From the NCBI RefSeq assembly GCF_019459305.1, contig NZ_JAIBES010000153.1, positions 1 to 64,000 on the forward strand: a stretch of DNA of 64,000 nt, written 5' to 3'. Numbering within the stretch: the first letter of the stretch is position 1; every line of letters begins with the position of its first letter. Under the pieces are notes generated by a model. The model worked only from the letters and a program-made list of their open reading frames with translations. It was not told where the DNA came from and did not search any database. Below, in pieces: positions 1-8,153 of this stretch. The stretch is from Sphingopyxis sp. Lineage in GTDB: Bacteria; Pseudomonadota; Alphaproteobacteria; Sphingomonadales; Sphingomonadaceae. A program made the position numbers and the translations under genes.

Positions 1-579
1 ACATGACCCTTGAGAGCGTCTCGGGATTAAGCGATAATGCCATCATCACGTTGCCCGCGATGGCAGCATGATCAACCCGGCTTGGCCGGAGATCGCTAAG
101 GCTGCGCCGGCGAACCTACACCATCAAATGGGACACGACCCCGTGCAGATCAGTATTCCTATGAGGCAGGGACGGTCCTTTTGACCTCCATCGATGACAC
201 AAATTGCATTTCTCCTGAATTTCGAATTGGCGGACTGCGGGAGCAGCTCACCCGTCGATTCCGTTTTGGCGGCCCTGACACGAAAAGGTTCGTTGCCGAC
301 CGCGAGCGTATATATCTCGATCGCTCCTGGAATGGGCTCTCGGCCAAGCCATTGTGGAGCGCCGACCCGCTGCGCCAATGCGCGCCATAAAGGCTCTATG
401 CGAAATTCCGCCTCCCGCCGAGTGTTCAACGCGTACCGCACGCACAGTCTCCGGAGCGTAATTTGACCGACCTGAAACTGCCGAAGCTGCCGTAGGGAAC
501 CCCGATCAAGGTTGCGATCAGCGCGATGCGGATCGTCGCCGCGCTCCTGATCGTCAGCGGTCTTGTGCTGAAATGGTCG
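1..579. other. Lower-GC region without a recognised gene
   Basis: GC is near 55% over the first 240 bases by hand count, against roughly 65% in the genes to the right. The longest open frame (124-441, minus, GTG start, 105 codons) matches no family I know and lacks a clear ribosome binding site. A plus-strand frame (181-390) competes with it. No transposase, inverted repeat end or RNA gene can be assigned. It may be the edge of a mobile element lying left of the window. Confidence 0.35.
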
Positions 580-1350
580 TCACCGGCCTGAGCGGCCGAG
601 CGTCGTGATCGTCGGCCAGGCACCGCCGGTTTCGACGCGCGCGTCGATGCCATAGACGGCCCGCAGCCGGTCTGCGGTGAGGACGGCGGCGGGTTCGCCG
701 TCGGCCACCACACGACCTTGGTCGATCAGCAGCAGCCGGTCGCAATAGCGCGCCGCGAGCGTCAGGTCGTGGAGCACTGCGATCACCGTACCGCCCGCTG
801 CAGCTTCGGCGCGGAGCAGGTCCATGACGTCGATCTGGTGGCCGGGGTCGAGGCTGGCGAGCGGTTCGTCGACGATCAGGGCCGGTGCCTCGACCGCGAG
901 CGCGCGCGCGAACAGGGCGCGGGCGCGTTCGCCGCCCGACAATTCGGTCGCGATCCGGTCCCGCAGATCGAGCACATCGGCGCGCGTCATCGCGCGTTCG
1001 ATTGCGGCGGTGTCGGCGGCACTGATCCGAGACATCGGCGAGAGGTGCGGCAGGCGGCCCAGCCCGACCAGCCGCTCGACGCTGAGGGGCCAGTGCAGCG
1101 TCTGGCCCTGCGGGACATAGGCGACGCGCCGCGCGAGTTCAGCGCGCGGCATCGCGGCGACGTCGGCGCCATCGATGCGGACGTGGCCGCAGATCGGGAC
1201 GAGCGCGAGCAGCGCGCGCGCGAGGGTGGATTTGCCCGCGCCATTGGGGCCGACAATCGCCGTCAGCGTACCGGGCGCGAACGCCGCATCGACGTCGTGG
1301 AGCACGGAGCGTCGGCCCAGCGTCACGCCGACCTGTTGGGCGACGATCAT
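580..1350 (-). CDS. btuD: Cobalamin ABC transporter, ATP-binding protein
   Basis: Cytoplasmic ATPase that powers vitamin B12 import through BtuC. Visible motifs: Walker A GPNGAGKST near residue 37, ABC signature LSGGERARALFARAL, Walker B LIVDEPLASLD and the switch histidine in VLHDL. Length (about 256 aa) is usual for BtuD/FecE-type ATPases. I use the ATG at 1350, whose A is also the last base of the btuC stop (TGATG); a GTG at 1356 is in frame two codons upstream. It is the last gene of the riboswitch-controlled operon. The substrate is inferred from the riboswitch and btuB; sequence alone would also allow haem or siderophore iron. Confidence 0.88.
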   Translation of the reverse strand: MIVAQQVGVTLGRRSVLHDVDAAFAPGTLTAIVGPNGAGKSTLARALLALVPICGHVRIDGADVAAMPRAELARRVAYVPQGQTLHWPLSVERLVGLGRLPHLSPMSRISAADTAAIERAMTRADVLDLRDRIATELSGGERARALFARALAVEAPALIVDEPLASLDPGHQIDVMDLLRAEAAAGGTVIAVLHDLTLAARYCDRLLLIDQGRVVADGEPAAVLTADRLRAVYGIDARVETGGAWPTITTLGRSGR

Positions 1351-2348
1351 CACCACAGTCGCCGCTCCCGCATCAGGTGGAGCAGGAAGACGGGGACGCC
1401 GAGAAAGGCGGTGACGACGCCGAGCTTAAGTTCGCTGGTGGTCGGGATCAGGCGCACGCCAAGGTCGGCGAGGGTCAGCAGCGCGGCGCCGCCAATTGCG
1501 GAGGGAAGAAGGATTGCCGAAGGACTGCGGTCGGTCAGCGGGCGGATCAGGTGCGGCACGATCAACCCGACAAAGCCGATCGCGCCCGCCACCGCCACCG
1601 CGCCGCCGACGCCGATGGCGGTGCCGAGCAGCAGGCGCAGCCGCGTGCGTTTCAGGTTGGTGCCGAGCGCCTGCGCGGCGTCCTCTCCCAGGGTTAGCGC
1701 GTCGAGCGCGCGGCCGTTCCATAGCAGCAGCGCACCGCCGACGACGATACAGGGCAGGGCGATCCACAGATGGTCGAACGAGCGGTTTTCCAGGCTGCCA
1801 AGCAGCCAGGTCATGATCTCCATGGCTGCAAACGGGTTGGGCGACAGGTTTAGCGCCAGACTGATCCCCGCGCCCGCCAGCGTTGCGACGGCAAGCCCGG
1901 CCAGGATGAGAGTGAGCGGGCTTTCGGCATCGCCGGTGAGCAGGAACAGCAGGCCAAGCGAGAGCAAGGCGCAGCCGATGGCAAGCAGCGGCAATACCGC
2001 CGGATGGATCTGCGCGAGGCCGAAATAAAGCGCTGCCACAGCTCCCAAGGCCGCGGCGTTCGATGTGCCGAGCACCGAGGGTTCGGCGAGCGGGTTGCGC
2101 AAATAGCCCTGCAATGCCGCGCCCGCGAGGCCGAGGATTGCACCGACGGCAAGGGCAAGCAGCGCGCGCGGCAGCCGCAGGTCGAACAGGATGATCGACG
2201 CAGTGCGGTCGCCGTCGCCGGTCGCGGCAGCGAATAGCCGTAAAAGCGACAGGTCGACGGAGCCGAACAACAGCGAAGCGATCGCTGCGATGAGTGCGAG
2301 CATCGCGAGGACGCCGATCAGCAGGGGGCGAGAGACCGGGCGATTCAT
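1350..2348 (-). CDS. btuC: Cobalamin ABC transporter, FecCD-type permease
   Basis: Inner-membrane permease of the BtuC/FecCD family, about 332 aa with many hydrophobic helices. Family stretches seen include LRLPRALLALAVGAILGLAGAALQG near the N-terminus, NPLAEPSVLGTSNAAALGA, and GFVGLIVPHLIRPL in the C-terminal third (the loop that contacts the ATPase). The frame is open upstream to 2423, but the start at 2348 (MNRPVSRPLL) overlaps the btuF stop by 4 bases and begins right before the first membrane segment. Both junctions, with btuF and btuD, are overlapping, as expected for a translationally coupled transporter. Confidence 0.88.
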   Translation of the reverse strand: MNRPVSRPLLIGVLAMLALIAAIASLLFGSVDLSLLRLFAAATGDGDRTASIILFDLRLPRALLALAVGAILGLAGAALQGYLRNPLAEPSVLGTSNAAALGAVAALYFGLAQIHPAVLPLLAIGCALLSLGLLFLLTGDAESPLTLILAGLAVATLAGAGISLALNLSPNPFAAMEIMTWLLGSLENRSFDHLWIALPCIVVGGALLLWNGRALDALTLGEDAAQALGTNLKRTRLRLLLGTAIGVGGAVAVAGAIGFVGLIVPHLIRPLTDRSPSAILLPSAIGGAALLTLADLGVRLIPTTSELKLGVVTAFLGVPVFLLHLMRERRLW

Positions 2349-3205
2349 CGTGCCGTCCCGTCGTGGCGCGCGATCTGCGCCGCGAGGCTGCGCGCCGCCT
2401 TGGTATAGGCAGGGCTGCCGCACACCGTCCAGGCTTCGGGGACCACAATCCGCGGGACGCCGGACAGGGCAGGGTGATGGAGCATTTCGCTCCCCTGATC
2501 GTCGATGATCGCGGTTGCGCGTTCGACGATCAGGAAATCGGGGCGGGCGGCGACCATTTCCTCGAGGCTCAATTGCGACAGCGGCGGCTTGCCAAGCTTG
2601 CCCGCCAGATTGACCAGCCCGACGCGCGTCATCATGTCGTCGACGAGCGTTCCGGTGCCGGTCATGTAGCCGCGCCGTTGATAATAAGCAGCGACGCGGC
2701 CACGGCCCGGCCGGGGCAAGTCGGCAATATCCTGTTTCATCCGCGCGATGAGCGCCGCGCCGCGCGCGGGATGGCCGACAGCGGCAGCGGTCTGGCCGAT
2801 GGTGCGATAGATTTGGTCGAGCCGGTTCGCGTTTTCCAGATCGAGCAGCGGATAACGATCGGGAGCAACCGCCAGTGCCGCGCTGCCGCTGGCCGGCATG
2901 CCGACAATCAGATCGGGATCGATGCTCAATATCTGTTCGGCCGAGTTGCTGAGCAGGGGCAGGCCGCGCGCCGCTGGGGCTTCGTCAGACATCCCGGGAT
3001 CGACCGCGTTGAGCGTCAGTCCCGCGATCTGCTGACGGTCGGCGAGCGCGAGCACGAGCTGGTCGGAGCAAAGGTTCATCGACACGATGCGCTGGGGCGT
3101 GGCGGGCGGCGCCGGCGTGCGGCTGGTCGAGGCAGCGGACAGCGCGCCTGCGACCGCCACCGACGCCGCCGCCGCACTGACAAAAAGGCGGGCCGACGCT
3201 ATCAA
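2345..3205 (-). CDS. btuF: Cobalamin ABC transporter, periplasmic binding protein
   Basis: Periplasmic helical-backbone binding protein of the BtuF/FhuD class. It has an N-terminal signal peptide (hydrophobic Ala/Val-rich segment to about residue 24) and the family stretch PQRIVSMNLCSDQLVLALAD, then DPDLIVG. Length 286 aa. The only in-frame start that keeps the signal peptide is a TTG at 3205 with no Shine-Dalgarno. Instead a strong GGGAGG sits before an ATG at 3255 in another frame; that mini-ORF ends in TGA overlapping this TTG. Either translation is coupled, or a one-base indel in the five-G run at 3219-3223 hides an ATG start at 3255. Confidence 0.82.
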   Translation of the reverse strand: MIASARLFVSAAAASVAVAGALSAASTSRTPAPPATPQRIVSMNLCSDQLVLALADRQQIAGLTLNAVDPGMSDEAPAARGLPLLSNSAEQILSIDPDLIVGMPASGSAALAVAPDRYPLLDLENANRLDQIYRTIGQTAAAVGHPARGAALIARMKQDIADLPRPGRGRVAAYYQRRGYMTGTGTLVDDMMTRVGLVNLAGKLGKPPLSQLSLEEMVAARPDFLIVERATAIIDDQGSEMLHHPALSGVPRIVVPEAWTVCGSPAYTKAARSLAAQIARHDGTAR

Positions 3206-3255
3206 CGCGGCGCTGCCCGGGGGATCGCGCGGGAATCGATTTGCGTAACGGTCAT
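3202..3255 (-). CDS. 17-codon mini-ORF upstream of btuF
   Basis: ATG at 3255 with a well-spaced GGGAGG reads MTVTQIDSRAIPRAAPR and stops at TGA 3204-3202. The stop overlaps the TTG start of btuF (TTGA). It lies between btuB and btuF. It may be a coupling peptide that brings ribosomes to the weak btuF start. Alternatively, adding one base to the C run of the coding strand would fuse it in frame with BtuF, giving an N-terminus with no TTG start, so it may be a sequencing or true frameshift artefact. Confidence 0.4.
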   Translation of the reverse strand: MTVTQIDSRAIPRAAPR

Positions 3256-3310
3256 GCCTTGCCTCCCGTCCAGACGGCGCTGCCGATCTGCACCGGCAGC
3301 GCCCCCGTCA

Positions 3311-5164
3311 TTAGAAACGCGCCCGAACCCCGCCATAGGCGGCGCGGCCATAGGTGCCATAGTTGAATGCCGTGGCATAATCGGCGTCGAACAGATTATC
3401 GACGCGCCCGTACACTTCGACCCGCTCGGTTATGGCGAAGGACGCGCGCACCCCGGCGATGGCATAACCGTCTAGCCGCACCGTGTTCGCCGCATTGTCG
3501 AAACTGTCGCCGACCATCGTGATCGTCGCGCCGGTCGACAGCCCGAACGACCAGTCATAGTCTGCCGACAGGCTGACCGCCTGTTTGGCGCGGCGCGGCA
3601 GGCGCTTGCCGTCGAACGCCGGGCGGCCCGACCGGTCGCGCGCGTCGATATAGCTGTACGACGCGGTGACGTTCAGCGCATCGACGGGGCGCAGCGCCAG
3701 CGCCGCCTCGACCCCCTTGGCGCGGGTGCGGTCGATATTGCCATAGGTGAAGGTTGCATTGTCGTAATTGATCTGGTTGACGGTGTTGCGCAGAAACGCC
3801 GTTACCGAGATCAACGCCCGCCCGTCGGCGAGGCTCTGGTCGATGCCGACGTCATAGCTTTTCGACTCTTCGGGGCGCAGCGCCGCATTGCCGCTGAAGC
3901 TGTCGTAAAGCTGGTAGAGCGACGGCGCCTTGAAGCCTTCGCCATAGCTCAGCCGAACATTGGTCGCGCCGTTGTTGGGCGAATAATTGGCGTTGGCGCC
4001 CAGGGTGGTCGCGCCGCCAAACTGACTGTGGTCGTCATGGCGAACCCCGCCGGTCAGCGACAGCCCGGTCACCGGCTGGAGAAGAGCCAGTGCATAGACG
4101 CTGTCGATATTGGCGCGCTGGCTGTCGGTCGAACCAAAACCGAAGAAATCATAATCGGGGCGTTCATGCTCGTAGCCGAACACAAGCTTGGCGGTGTCGG
4201 CGGGGGCCACGACGCCCTGATATTCGAAGCGCAGGTTCGTACCCTTATAGCCATAGTCGGGGGCGGTCCCGCGCACGAAAAAATAGTCGCGCTCGTTGCG
4301 CATCCACGTCACCGCGGCGCGGCTGGTGAAACGGCCGTCGAACAGCCCGAGATTGAGTCCCGCATAGCCGACATATTGGTCGAGCTTTGCGACGTCTCCG
4401 CTGTCGGCCGGGGCGCCGAAAAAGCTGTCATAATCGAGGTCGGCGTTGATGTAGTAGCCGCGCAGGTCAAGGCTGAGCGCGTCGCTGAACGCGATCTTCA
4501 GCCGCGCATTGCCCGCGAAATTCTTGTAGCCGTCCTTCTCGGTGCCGATCGCCGCCGACGAAATGCCGTCGGTGCGGAAATAGGCGCCGCCGATGCCGCC
4601 CGACACGCCCCCGGCGGTGCCCGACAGATCGGCCTTGACGTTCACCGTATCGCTATAGCCATAGTCGGCCGACGCGCGGCCGGCAAAGCCCGCTTCGGGG
4701 GCTGCGGACATCACATTGACCACGCCGCCGATCGCCTGGCTACCATGGACGACCGAGTTCGATCCGCGCAGCACCTCGATGCGGCTGATGTTGCCGGTCA
4801 GCAAATGGCCGAAATCATAGCCGTCGCCGATGCCGCTCGGGTCGTTGACCTTGACCCCGTCGATCAGCACCAAAGTCTGCGTCGTTTCGGCGCCGCGGAT
4901 TGAGATGCCCGCCACCGACCCGGTGCTGCCGGTGCGATTGAAGCGGATGCTGGGGGTGGTCGCGAGCAGGTCGACGACATCGGTCGCCTGGCGTTTTTCG
5001 ATCGTGTCGGCATCGATGACGGTGATCGCCTGGCCAACCTCATCGCGCGATTGTTCGATGCCCGATGCGGTGACGACGATGTCGCCGAAACGGGAGTTTT
5101 CCTGCGCGGCGACGGGTGTCGCGGCGACAAGGGCGAGAAGAGAAATGCTCGAATATTTCAACAT
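3311..5164 (-). CDS. btuB: TonB-dependent vitamin B12 receptor
   Basis: Outer-membrane receptor for cobalamin, 617 aa. Signal peptide ends near PVAAQE, followed by a TonB-box-like DIVVTASG. The plug domain has IRGAETTQTLVLIDGVKVNDP and RIEVLRGSNSVVHGSQAIGGVVNV. The C-terminus ends in the beta-barrel signature with terminal Phe (YGGVRARF). The ATG at 5164 is chosen because a signal peptide follows at once and GGGAG lies 4-8 bases upstream; the open frame continues to 5446 only because it runs through the riboswitch by chance. First gene of the operon, about 190 bases downstream of the riboswitch. The B12 assignment rests mainly on that riboswitch. Confidence 0.9.
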   Translation of the reverse strand: MLKYSSISLLALVAATPVAAQENSRFGDIVVTASGIEQSRDEVGQAITVIDADTIEKRQATDVVDLLATTPSIRFNRTGSTGSVAGISIRGAETTQTLVLIDGVKVNDPSGIGDGYDFGHLLTGNISRIEVLRGSNSVVHGSQAIGGVVNVMSAAPEAGFAGRASADYGYSDTVNVKADLSGTAGGVSGGIGGAYFRTDGISSAAIGTEKDGYKNFAGNARLKIAFSDALSLDLRGYYINADLDYDSFFGAPADSGDVAKLDQYVGYAGLNLGLFDGRFTSRAAVTWMRNERDYFFVRGTAPDYGYKGTNLRFEYQGVVAPADTAKLVFGYEHERPDYDFFGFGSTDSQRANIDSVYALALLQPVTGLSLTGGVRHDDHSQFGGATTLGANANYSPNNGATNVRLSYGEGFKAPSLYQLYDSFSGNAALRPEESKSYDVGIDQSLADGRALISVTAFLRNTVNQINYDNATFTYGNIDRTRAKGVEAALALRPVDALNVTASYSYIDARDRSGRPAFDGKRLPRRAKQAVSLSADYDWSFGLSTGATITMVGDSFDNAANTVRLDGYAIAGVRASFAITERVEVYGRVDNLFDADYATAFNYGTYGRAAYGGVRARF

Positions 5165-5351
5165 GGGAGACTCCCGCACGCCAGCAACGAAGGCGGAGCC
5201 TGCCGAAACGCGCACGCGATCGACCGATGCTGGTGTCGCAAGCGGCGTAAATGCCTGCGGCCCCGGCACCGAAGCGGTTCCACCGCTTGGTCGTCGCTCG
5301 ACGGAATCGTCCGTGCCGCGGCCTTTCCCTGGGCCTTGGCAGTGAGCGACC

Positions 5352-5550
5352 CACGCCGGCAGGTCTCCTGGCTCGCGGGTCAAGGCTTGATGCACGCCTT
5401 CCCAGGTTGCCCCAGTGGCTGATCCGAAAGCTTCGGATCGGTGCATCTTGCTCGCCGCTTACAGTTGCAGGGACAGCCTCGGCTTCGGGGGTTCAGGACG
5501 AACTCCCTTACCGCGTTCCCATTTTAAGCCCTTTCGGGCACCGGCGCGAT
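5352..5550 (-). promoter_or_regulatory. Cobalamin (AdoCbl) riboswitch
   Basis: Read on the minus strand, the leader has the conserved order of a B12 riboswitch: GGTGCC at 5543-5538, a GGGAA block, the B12 box CTGCAACTGTAAGCGG, GCCACTGG, GGGAAGGC, and the 3' element GCGAGCCAGGAGACCTGCC ending near 5357. It lies upstream of btuB and would repress the btuB-F-C-D operon when cobalamin is plentiful. The expression platform lies in 5164-5352; GGGAGTCTCCC just before the btuB ATG could hide the ribosome binding site, which would suggest translational control. Confidence 0.95.
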
Positions 5551-5626
5551 CTGCGCGGGGCAAGCCCCGCACGCGCCGCCCATAGCGGAGTGACGGTTTT
5601 GCGCAATCGGGATTTGTATCAATGAT

Positions 5627-5756
5627 CCTCCCTGTCGCGAAGCGATGGGGAAGGGGACCGCGCCCGATGATCGTCGTGGAGGGGCGGCAACGTCGCGGCA
5701 AGGCCCCTCGCCAGCGCTTCGCGCTGCCTCCTCCCCACCGCTTCGCGGCAGGGAGA
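5627..5756. repeat. Intergenic palindromic repeat, family A
   Basis: Two inverted copies of a 25-26 base unit (CTCCCTGTCGCGAAGCGATG and its near complement near 5735-5756) flank about 75 bases between the thiolase gene and the B12 riboswitch. It could fold into a long hairpin and may end transcripts of the thiolase operon. Confidence 0.7.
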
Positions 5757-5760
5757 ATTT

Positions 5761-6921
5761 TCAGGTGACCCGCTCGACCACCATCGCCGCGCCAACCCCC
5801 ATCGCGCCGGTCAGCACGACCAGCCCGCACCGTCCACCACACGCATCGAGCGCGTCGAGCAAGGTCGAGGTCAGGATCGCACCGCTCGCCCCCATCGGAT
5901 GCCCCTTGGCCAGATGCCCGCCCGATACATTGACCCGCGCCGGATCGACGTCGCGGTCGCGCAGGAATTTGGCGATGGTGACGGCGAACGCCTCCATGAA
6001 CTCAATCCGATCGAAATCTGCGAGCGTCAGTCCGGTGCGCGCCAGAACCTTGTCCATCGCGGCGAAACCGGCGGTCAGCGATGCGGCGGGATCGCCGCCG
6101 CTTTCGGCAAAAGCCACCACGCGGGCGCGTGGGTGAGGGCCAAGATCTGCACCGCCGACGAGCGCCAAACCCGCGCCGTCGCATATCGGCGGGGCGTGCG
6201 CGATGCTGTGCAGCGGGGCAAAAGTCGCGCCTTCGAGCGCGCCCGCATATTGCTGTTGCAGTTCGCCGAACGCAGGCGAGGCGGCGGCGAGCGACTCTGC
6301 CGAGGTTTGCGGCCGGATGCATTCCTCGCCGGTGAGCGGTCCGGCGGCGATGCGCGATTGCTGGAGCGCGGCGTCGGCCTCCGTCGTCGCCGCCTTTTGC
6401 TGCGAGGCGAGAGCGACCGCGTCGAGTTCGGCGCGCGTGATTCCCTCGGCGTTGGCGAGCCGGTCGGCGGCGAGCACCGGCGGCACGAAGCGTGCGCGGG
6501 GCGGCAGTTCGTCATTGACATAGAACGCCGCGCCGTCGCCCAAAAAGGGCGTGCCGCTCATGGACTCGACGCCGCCCGCAAGAACACAGCTGGCTTCGCC
6601 GCTAGCGACCTTCGCTACCGCCTGTCCGATCGCGGACAGGCCCGAGGCGCAGTAATTGTTGATGCTGTGCGCGGCCATGGTGTCGGGCAGACCCGCATGC
6701 AGCTTGGCCAGCATCGCGATATGCCCGCCCTGCGCGCCGCTCTGCGTGACGCAGCCGAGCAACAGCGCATCGGGGATTGCGGCCATATCGCCGCATCGCG
6801 CCGCGAGCGCCGCCGCCTGCTGGCGCACCAATTCCTGCGGGCTCAGTCCGGCGAGCCCGCCGTCGGGCCGCGCCTTGCCGCGCGGGGTGCGAACGGCGTC
6901 GTAAAGATAGACGTCGGCCAA
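5761..6921 (-). CDS. Thiolase family protein lacking the second catalytic Cys
   Basis: About 386 aa, resembles degradative acetyl-CoA acyltransferases that cleave beta-ketoacyl-CoA. The nucleophile Cys is present in NNYCASGLSA and the catalytic His in GGHLAKGHPMGASG. The C-terminal CxGxG motif is missing: the aligned stretch reads VVLTGAMGVGAAMVVER, with Thr where the acid/base Cys should be. I start at the TTG 6921, one base after the stop of the upstream thiolase gene, giving MADVYLYDAVRTPRG, the normal thiolase N-terminus; no ATG fits. Last gene of the five-gene catabolic operon. Activity may be altered, or it may belong to a divergent subfamily. Confidence 0.8.
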   Translation of the reverse strand: MADVYLYDAVRTPRGKARPDGGLAGLSPQELVRQQAAALAARCGDMAAIPDALLLGCVTQSGAQGGHIAMLAKLHAGLPDTMAAHSINNYCASGLSAIGQAVAKVASGEASCVLAGGVESMSGTPFLGDGAAFYVNDELPPRARFVPPVLAADRLANAEGITRAELDAVALASQQKAATTEADAALQQSRIAAGPLTGEECIRPQTSAESLAAASPAFGELQQQYAGALEGATFAPLHSIAHAPPICDGAGLALVGGADLGPHPRARVVAFAESGGDPAASLTAGFAAMDKVLARTGLTLADFDRIEFMEAFAVTIAKFLRDRDVDPARVNVSGGHLAKGHPMGASGAILTSTLLDALDACGGRCGLVVLTGAMGVGAAMVVERVT

Positions 6922-6922
6922 A

Positions 6923-8152
6923 TCAGGTGCCGACGACGAAGCTGACCGCGGTCGTCGCGCTGCCGCCGACGTTGAAGGTCGCGAAATTCTTGGCGCCCTC
7001 GACCTGATAGTCACCCGCATTGCCGGTGACCTGCCGCCAGCTGTCGAGCAGCATCCGCACGCCCGTAGCGCCGACCGGATGACCGAGCCCGATCAGCCCG
7101 CCCGACGGATTGACCGGCAGCTTGCCGCCGAGCGCGATCGTGCCGTCTTCGATCGCGCGCCAGCTTTCGCCCGGCGGCGTGATGCCGAAATGGTCGATCG
7201 CCATATATTCGGTGATCGAGAAACAATCATGCACCTCGACCCCATCGCAGGCATAGACGTCGGGCATTTCCGCGCGGCGCAGCGCGTCCATCATCGCCGT
7301 GCGCACGCTGGGGAAGACATAGGGCTCGCCGCGGCTGCCCGCGACCTTGGTCGAATAGAGCAGGGGGGCGGTCGAATGGCCCCAACCCTTGATGCGCGGG
7401 ATGGCGTCGAAAGGGATCCCGCGGCGTTTGGCATAAGCCTCGGCAACCTCGCGTGAGGCGAGGAAGATGGCCGCGGCGCCGTCGGTGACCTGTCCACAAT
7501 CGGACTTGCGCAAGGAGCCTTCGATTCTAGGATTGACCTCGTCATTCTCGCCCAGATGGTCGTCGGTCACCGCCCAGGCGCGCGTCTGCGAATTGGGGTT
7601 TTTCTTTGCATTGGCGAAGTTGTTCGCCGAAATCGCGCGCAGATGCGCGCGATCGAGCCCGAAGCGTTCGTCATATTCTTCGGCAACGCGCGCAAACATC
7701 CACGGCCACAGATAGCGCGCTTCCTGCGCCTCGCGCCCCGCCCAGGCAGCGGCGCCGAGATATTCGGCGGCGCGCTGGCCGGGGACGTTGCGCATCAGCT
7801 CGATCCCGAGGACCAGCGCAAGTCCGTAGCGTTCGGCCTCGATTTCCGCCGCCGCCGCGAGAACAGCTATGCTGCCTGAGGCGCAGGCGGCTTCATGGCG
7901 CGAGGCGGGAACGCCCGCGAGGTCGGGGTGAACATGGCCAAAAAAGCCGCCGAGCTGGCCTTGTCCGGCAAATAATTCGCCGACGAAATTGCCGACATGC
8001 GCGGTCTCGACCTGTTTGGGTTCGATCCCGGTTGCTGCGAAAGCCGCTTCGGCAACATCACGGAACAGCTCGAACAGCCCGCCCCCCTCGCGCTCCATGT
8101 TGCGCGCAAAATCGCTCTGCGCGCCGCCGAGGATGAAGACGTCTTTCGCCAT
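6923..8152 (-). CDS. SCP-x-type thiolase (acetyl-CoA acetyltransferase family)
   Basis: 409 aa. Thiolase-fold enzyme of the sterol-carrier-protein-x type, which handles bulky or branched beta-ketoacyl-CoAs. Active-site Cys in HEAACASGSIA, His in VHDCFSITEYMA, and the GLGHPVGATG loop. The C-terminus NVGGSATTAVSFVV is typical of SCP-x proteins rather than classic thiolases. It follows the acyl-CoA ligase by one base and is followed by another thiolase one base later, so the operon encodes a thiolase pair. Such pairs are common in side-chain degradation of steroids and aromatics; the substrate here is unknown. Confidence 0.85.
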   Translation of the reverse strand: MAKDVFILGGAQSDFARNMEREGGGLFELFRDVAEAAFAATGIEPKQVETAHVGNFVGELFAGQGQLGGFFGHVHPDLAGVPASRHEAACASGSIAVLAAAAEIEAERYGLALVLGIELMRNVPGQRAAEYLGAAAWAGREAQEARYLWPWMFARVAEEYDERFGLDRAHLRAISANNFANAKKNPNSQTRAWAVTDDHLGENDEVNPRIEGSLRKSDCGQVTDGAAAIFLASREVAEAYAKRRGIPFDAIPRIKGWGHSTAPLLYSTKVAGSRGEPYVFPSVRTAMMDALRRAEMPDVYACDGVEVHDCFSITEYMAIDHFGITPPGESWRAIEDGTIALGGKLPVNPSGGLIGLGHPVGATGVRMLLDSWRQVTGNAGDYQVEGAKNFATFNVGGSATTAVSFVVGT

Positions 8153-8153
8153 G

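Noticed and set aside
718-2028. Long plus-strand open frame of 436 codons opposite btuD/btuC
   Set aside because: Arg/Ala-rich antisense shadow caused by high GC; the minus strand holds clear ABC transporter motifs.
5164-5446. N-terminal extension of BtuB by 94 residues
   Set aside because: The extension reads through the cobalamin riboswitch; the signal peptide and ribosome binding site fix the start at 5164.
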